Shown here piece after piece: positions 6,818 to 9,637 of a stretch of 9,637 nucleotides of DNA. Each line of letters starts with the position of its first letter. The first letter of the stretch is position 1. Both the position numbers and the translations under genes were made by a program. Source of the stretch: a bacterium (GTDB lineage: Bacteria; Tectomicrobia; Entotheonellia; Entotheonellales; Entotheonellaceae). The stretch lies in the NCBI GenBank assembly GCA_027294925.1, contig JAPULM010000129.1:1-9637 (forward strand), written 5' to 3'. The notes under the pieces are model-generated. The model was not told where the DNA came from. It did not search any database and worked only from the letters and a program-made list of their open reading frames with translations.

Positions 6818-7110
6818 GCCAATCATTGCCCTTAGTTGAACTGTACGGCAAACCTGACTGCCATCTATGCGATGAGGCAAAAACACTTCTTAGGCAGTTG
6901 CAAAATCAGCATCCATTCATCTTGCGCGAGATTAACATTTTGCAGCATGCTTGTCTTGCCGAGCAGTATGCGGAAGACATCCCCGTTATATTTATCAATG
7001 GACGCAAGGCATTCAAATACTATATTGAGCCACAACAGTTCGTACGGCGGCTAAATCGAGAGCGAGGGAAGCCAGGCCACAGGCTATGGCAACGCTTTCG
7101 ACCGTGGTAG
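6811..7110 (+). CDS. Glutaredoxin-like (thioredoxin-fold) family protein
   Basis: A 99-residue thioredoxin-fold protein of the small glutaredoxin-like group often annotated as 'glutaredoxin family protein' or DUF836-like. VELYGKPDCHLCDEAKTLL (9-27) gives the first strand and the redox motif Cys17-His-Leu-Cys20 at the start of helix 1. EDIPVIFINGRKAF (55-68) gives the cis-Pro at residue 58 and the glycine turn, and FVRRL ends the domain. Both active-site cysteines are present, so a dithiol oxidoreductase role is plausible; the substrate is unknown. The last 17 residues form a basic, tryptophan-containing tail beyond the usual fold. The ATG at 6811 has AGGGA about 9 bases upstream. It reads toward ribF, with only 6 bases between the two stop codons and no visible terminator. 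Confidence 0.88.
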   Translation: MTSQSLPLVELYGKPDCHLCDEAKTLLRQLQNQHPFILREINILQHACLAEQYAEDIPVIFINGRKAFKYYIEPQQFVRRLNRERGKPGHRLWQRFRPW

Positions 7111-7116
7111 CCCTCC

Positions 7117-8058
7117 TCACGGCCCCTTTGTCCATTCGGCATGAATAACTCTACCCTGTTGAGCATCGCACGTAATTTGTGCGACCAACTCTTCAACAGA
7201 GGCAAATTTCCGTTCGCCACGAATACGTTGCATAAATTCCACTTCAACGGTAGCACCGTAAAGGTCTTCGTTGAAGTCAAATAGGTGCGCTTCAACACTC
7301 AACGCATCATTGCCAAAGGTGGGATTAAAACCAACATTTGCGACACCCGGATAGTGCCGCTGATGGTAGCAAACTCGAACCGCATAAACGCCTGTACGAG
7401 GGACAATGGCATTCACCGACTGGACATTGGCGGTGGGAAAACCCAGCGATGCGCCACGCCGGAACCCTTCAACCACTACCCCCTCAATTGCATAGCAACG
7501 ACCCAGCAAACGGGCTGCAGCATCGACTTCCCCCTCGCTGAGCAAATGTCGGATGTTTGAGCTACTCACCACAATACCCGCTTGCGATTTTGGAGGCACA
7601 ACGGCAACCTGATAACCAAAATCTGAAGCGTGCTCTTCAAGCAAGGCCGTGGTTCCGACACGCTGATGTCCAAAGCGAAAATCATATCCGACAACAAGAT
7701 CGTGCACAGCAATCGTTGCACATAGCACGTCACGAATAAAGTCAACCGGTTTTTGTTTGGCAAAGGTTTCAGTAAAGGGTACGCACAGTCCGACTTCGAT
7801 ACCAAGGTCAGCGATCAGACGCATTTTCTGTTCAAACGTGGTGAGTAACGGAGGGGCCTTATCGGGTGCAATGACCTGCAAGGGGTGTGGCTCGAAGGTA
7901 AGCACGGCACTAACGCCCCCGATTTCCCGCGCGCGGCTCACGACCTGCTGAAAAATCACCTGATGTCCGAGATGCACACCGTCAAAATTTCCCAAAGCAA
8001 CCACAGGTTTGACATATGTCTTTCGATCAAAGGCGGCAAGACTGTCCAGGATGCGCAT
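7117..8058 (-). CDS. ribF: Bifunctional riboflavin kinase / FAD synthetase
   Basis: Makes FMN from riboflavin and ATP, then FAD from FMN and ATP, in the cytoplasm. The 313 residues match the usual length. The N-terminal nucleotidyltransferase domain shows GNFDGVHLGHQ (23-33, the HxGH-type nucleotide site), LTFEPHP (53-59), VVGYDFRFGHQRVG (122-135) and VVSSSNIR (163-170), which corresponds to the ISSTxIR motif. The C-terminal riboflavin kinase domain shows GFPTANV (206-212), GVYAV, GVANVGFNPTFG (238-249) and VEAHLFDF (255-262), where the Glu is the expected catalytic base. The start at 8058 is an ATG with a weak GGAA about 7 bases upstream. It is transcribed alone on the minus strand, convergent with the glutaredoxin-like gene and divergent from the TolC-like gene. 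Confidence 0.97.
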   Translation of the reverse strand: MRILDSLAAFDRKTYVKPVVALGNFDGVHLGHQVIFQQVVSRAREIGGVSAVLTFEPHPLQVIAPDKAPPLLTTFEQKMRLIADLGIEVGLCVPFTETFAKQKPVDFIRDVLCATIAVHDLVVGYDFRFGHQRVGTTALLEEHASDFGYQVAVVPPKSQAGIVVSSSNIRHLLSEGEVDAAARLLGRCYAIEGVVVEGFRRGASLGFPTANVQSVNAIVPRTGVYAVRVCYHQRHYPGVANVGFNPTFGNDALSVEAHLFDFNEDLYGATVEVEFMQRIRGERKFASVEELVAQITCDAQQGRVIHAEWTKGP

Positions 8059-8117
8059 AGGTCATTCCGTTGATTGGTAATTTATGTTACGGTGTGCTCT
8101 TGGTTGATTGGGAGGCT

Positions 8118-8146
8118 ACTATAGCAGTGCAAGTTAGAGCCCGCAA
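8118..8146 (-). promoter_or_regulatory. Candidate promoter of ribF
   Basis: On the minus strand TTGCGG (8146-8141) and TATAGT (8123-8118) are separated by 17 bases. The -10 box matches five of six consensus bases and the -35 box three of six. It lies about 60 bases before the ribF ATG, a reasonable distance. Confidence 0.35.
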
Positions 8147-8355
8147 TAAAAAACCAGACGGACAACCCGCAGCCTTTCCGTAGCGATCGCAATAGAACTG
8201 CCGTATACTCAGTAGTTATGTCGCTCTGCCGCACAAACTCACCGGCTTTGCCCCGACACAATTGCAGATTTCTGAATGTCTATAGTAGATAGTACGATTC
8301 TGGTTATGAATGACTCGAAAGCAGGTTGCAGGAGCGCACGAGGCGGAAAAAGACG

Positions 8356-8364
8356 AAAGGTGAT
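8356..8364 (+). promoter_or_regulatory. Ribosome binding site deciding the start of the TolC-like gene
   Basis: AAAGGTGAT, a close match to the extended anti-Shine-Dalgarno complement, places its AGG 5 bases before the ATG at 8366. The in-frame upstream ATGs at 8276 and 8306 have nothing comparable. Confidence 0.7.
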
Positions 8365-8365
8365 T

Positions 8366-9637
8366 ATGGGCACACATGGTAAAACAGCGAGTCGCACCCC
8401 ATCCGGCATAGCCGTCTCTTTGAGGTTAATTCTCATTCTAATAAGCATCGCCTATATCGGCCACGTGATATCGCCATTACCAGTCGTTGCCCAGCGCCGT
8501 GAGATGCTCCTCTCACTGCGTGAAGCAACGGCTTTTGCACTGCAAGAAAATCTCGACATTCAAATTGCCGGCCTGAATCCACGTATTCGCGAAGCGCAAG
8601 TTACCGAAGAAAAAGGCATCTTTGATGTTAATGTCCGGGCAGAATTTACCACTTCCGATGCTCAGCTGCTTACCGAAAGCTCGTCGTATCGCGCTTTTCC
8701 CGAGGTCGGCAAACGATTTGCTATCGACCGTTTCAACCCTCCCGAGCTATTAGACCCACGGGAAACGATTGCCCTAGCCGGTCAGGATGATACCCAAAAC
8801 ACGGAGCTGTCGCTTGGTATCTTCCAGCTCACCCCTTACGGCGGCACCTACGAAATTGAAATATCCGAGCGCTATGAAGATACCAATCGGCGGGTGTTTG
8901 ACAATCTGGATATCCCTACAAATAGGGTCGACTTCTATACAACCGAATTAGAACTGAAGCTGTCCCAGCCGTTGCTGAAAAACTTTGGCTCAACCGTCAC
9001 GCGCAACCAGATTCTCATTGCTCAGAATAACCTGTCGATTTCTCAGGAAGACTTTCGCCAGCAAATCATCAGTGTCGCCGCCGATGCTCAACAGATCTAT
9101 TGGGAGTTGGTGTTTCGACGCCAGGATCTGAAAGTACGACAACAGCAGCTGGCATTGAATCAGAAATTCCTGGGTCAAATTCGTAGACAGGTGGAGGTGG
9201 GGACCCTCGCACCAATCGAAGTACTACAGGCCGAAGTCGATATTGCGCGAACCAAAGAACGAATTATTGTGGCGGAAAATGCCCTACTAAATGCAGAAGA
9301 TCGGCTTAAACGGGTGATGAATTTTAGCTTGACCAGCGAACTCGCCGACGTGGAACTCATCCAAACCGACGCACCTGCTTACACAGCACTGGCAATTGAT
9401 CAAACCCAGCAGAATCAGCAGGCACTGAAATTCCGCCCTGATCTGATCCAGGCTAAAATCAACCTGGAGAATCAGAACATTAGCCTGGTTTTCAATAAAA
9501 ACCAAGTTCTACCAACGCTGAATCTGGAAGCTAGCTTCAGAGCCAATGGCATCGACAGCGGTATTGGCAGCAGTATTGGGGAAATGGACGTAACGGATCG
9601 TTATCACTGGGAAGTCGGCCTGGTCCTCAGCTACCCC
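8366..9637 (+). CDS. TolC-family outer membrane efflux protein (3' partial)
   Basis: Outer-membrane channel component of a tripartite efflux pump or type I secretion system. There are 424 codons visible and the frame runs off the window without a stop. Residues 1-42 look like a Sec signal peptide: a basic N-region, a hydrophobic core (LILILISIAYIG, 21-32) and PVVA before Gln43. Mature protein features are the first helical repeat LREATAFALQENLDI (51-65), a beta-rich segment ending in LELKLSQPLLKNFG (195-208) typical of TolC barrel strands, and the long heptad-like helix pair at about 211-317 containing QIRRQVEVGTLAPIEVLQAE (271-290), the family's conserved G-(T/L)-x-P/S-x-x-x-x-L-Q-A-E pattern. 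A second repeat starts at FRPDLIQAKINLE (356-368). The start is set by the ribosome binding site and signal peptide. A membrane fusion protein and an inner-membrane pump may lie beyond the window; this is inference. Confidence 0.9.
   Translation, partial: MGTHGKTASRTPSGIAVSLRLILILISIAYIGHVISPLPVVAQRREMLLSLREATAFALQENLDIQIAGLNPRIREAQVTEEKGIFDVNVRAEFTTSDAQLLTESSSYRAFPEVGKRFAIDRFNPPELLDPRETIALAGQDDTQNTELSLGIFQLTPYGGTYEIEISERYEDTNRRVFDNLDIPTNRVDFYTTELELKLSQPLLKNFGSTVTRNQILIAQNNLSISQEDFRQQIISVAADAQQIYWELVFRRQDLKVRQQQLALNQKFLGQIRRQVEVGTLAPIEVLQAEVDIARTKERIIVAENALLNAEDRLKRVMNFSLTSELADVELIQTDAPAYTALAIDQTQQNQQALKFRPDLIQAKINLENQNISLVFNKNQVLPTLNLEASFRANGIDSGIGSSIGEMDVTDRYHWEVGLVLSYP

Larger units (their letters stand above)
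8059..8365. other. Divergent intergenic region between ribF and the TolC-like gene
   Basis: 307 bases. On the ribF side there is a minus-strand promoter candidate at 8118-8146. On the other side the TolC-like frame is already open from 8276, with in-frame ATGs at 8276 and 8306 that lack a ribosome binding site. A single GCGATCGC palindrome sits at 8183-8190. I see no convincing -35/-10 pair for the plus-strand gene and no riboswitch-like structure. Confidence 0.5.

Noticed and set aside
8147..8153. T-run on the minus strand as part of a terminator
   Set aside because: Only a roughly 4-bp stem could form before it, and no minus-strand gene lies upstream to be terminated.
8183..8190. GCGATCGC palindrome resembling the cyanobacterial HIP1 repeat
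   Set aside because: I noticed a single copy, and nothing else in the window suggests a cyanobacterium.
8218..8292. 24-codon open frame upstream of the TolC-like gene
   Set aside because: It has no ribosome binding site and no recognisable features, and its length is expected by chance.
8276..8365. Upstream in-frame ATGs (8276, 8306) for the TolC-like gene
   Set aside because: Neither has a ribosome binding site. They would place 20-30 polar, very basic residues before a signal peptide that is already complete from 8366.

Overview
The window looks like chromosomal housekeeping DNA from a Gram-negative bacterium. Two features support this: the gene order cmk - rpsA - ihfB/hup, which is familiar from Proteobacteria and relatives, and a TolC-type outer-membrane protein with a signal peptide. 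I cannot name the lineage from sequence alone; a proteobacterium or a less-studied Gram-negative phylum related by this synteny would fit. I see no mobile element, CRISPR array, rRNA or tRNA.

Layout. (1) 2-1582, plus strand: the 3' part of a gene encoding a DppB-type and a DppC-type peptide-transporter permease fused in one chain. It enters from upstream of the window. (2) 1558-6496, minus strand, read right to left: cmk (cytidylate kinase), rpsA (ribosomal protein S1, six S1 repeats), an HU/IHF-family DNA-binding protein (ihfB by position), miaA (tRNA dimethylallyltransferase) and lgt (prolipoprotein diacylglyceryl transferase). Spacing allows one long transcript. The exception is a 217-base rpsA-ihfB gap that holds a perfect 12-bp inverted repeat. 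The permease gene and lgt converge and overlap by 25 bases. (3) 6497-6810: a divergent intergenic region. (4) 6811-7110, plus: a small glutaredoxin-like protein. (5) 7117-8058, minus: ribF (riboflavin kinase/FAD synthetase). (6) 8059-8365: a divergent intergenic region. (7) 8366 to the window end, plus: a TolC-family outer-membrane efflux protein, 424 codons visible and still open.

Starts were revised where the sequence decides. lgt starts at a GTG at 2358 behind a GGAGGG. rpsA starts at an ATG at 5720 behind an AGGAGGT. cmk most likely starts at an ATG at 6496. The TolC-like gene starts at an ATG at 8366 behind AAAGGTGAT.

Most genes are ordinary. The points most worth a second look are the fused DppB-DppC permease with shortened coupling loops in both halves, and the rpsA-ihfB spacer, where a strong hairpin and a possible 31-codon ORF ending in its loop suggest a leader or operator. 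Nothing here is clear evidence of a wholly new system.
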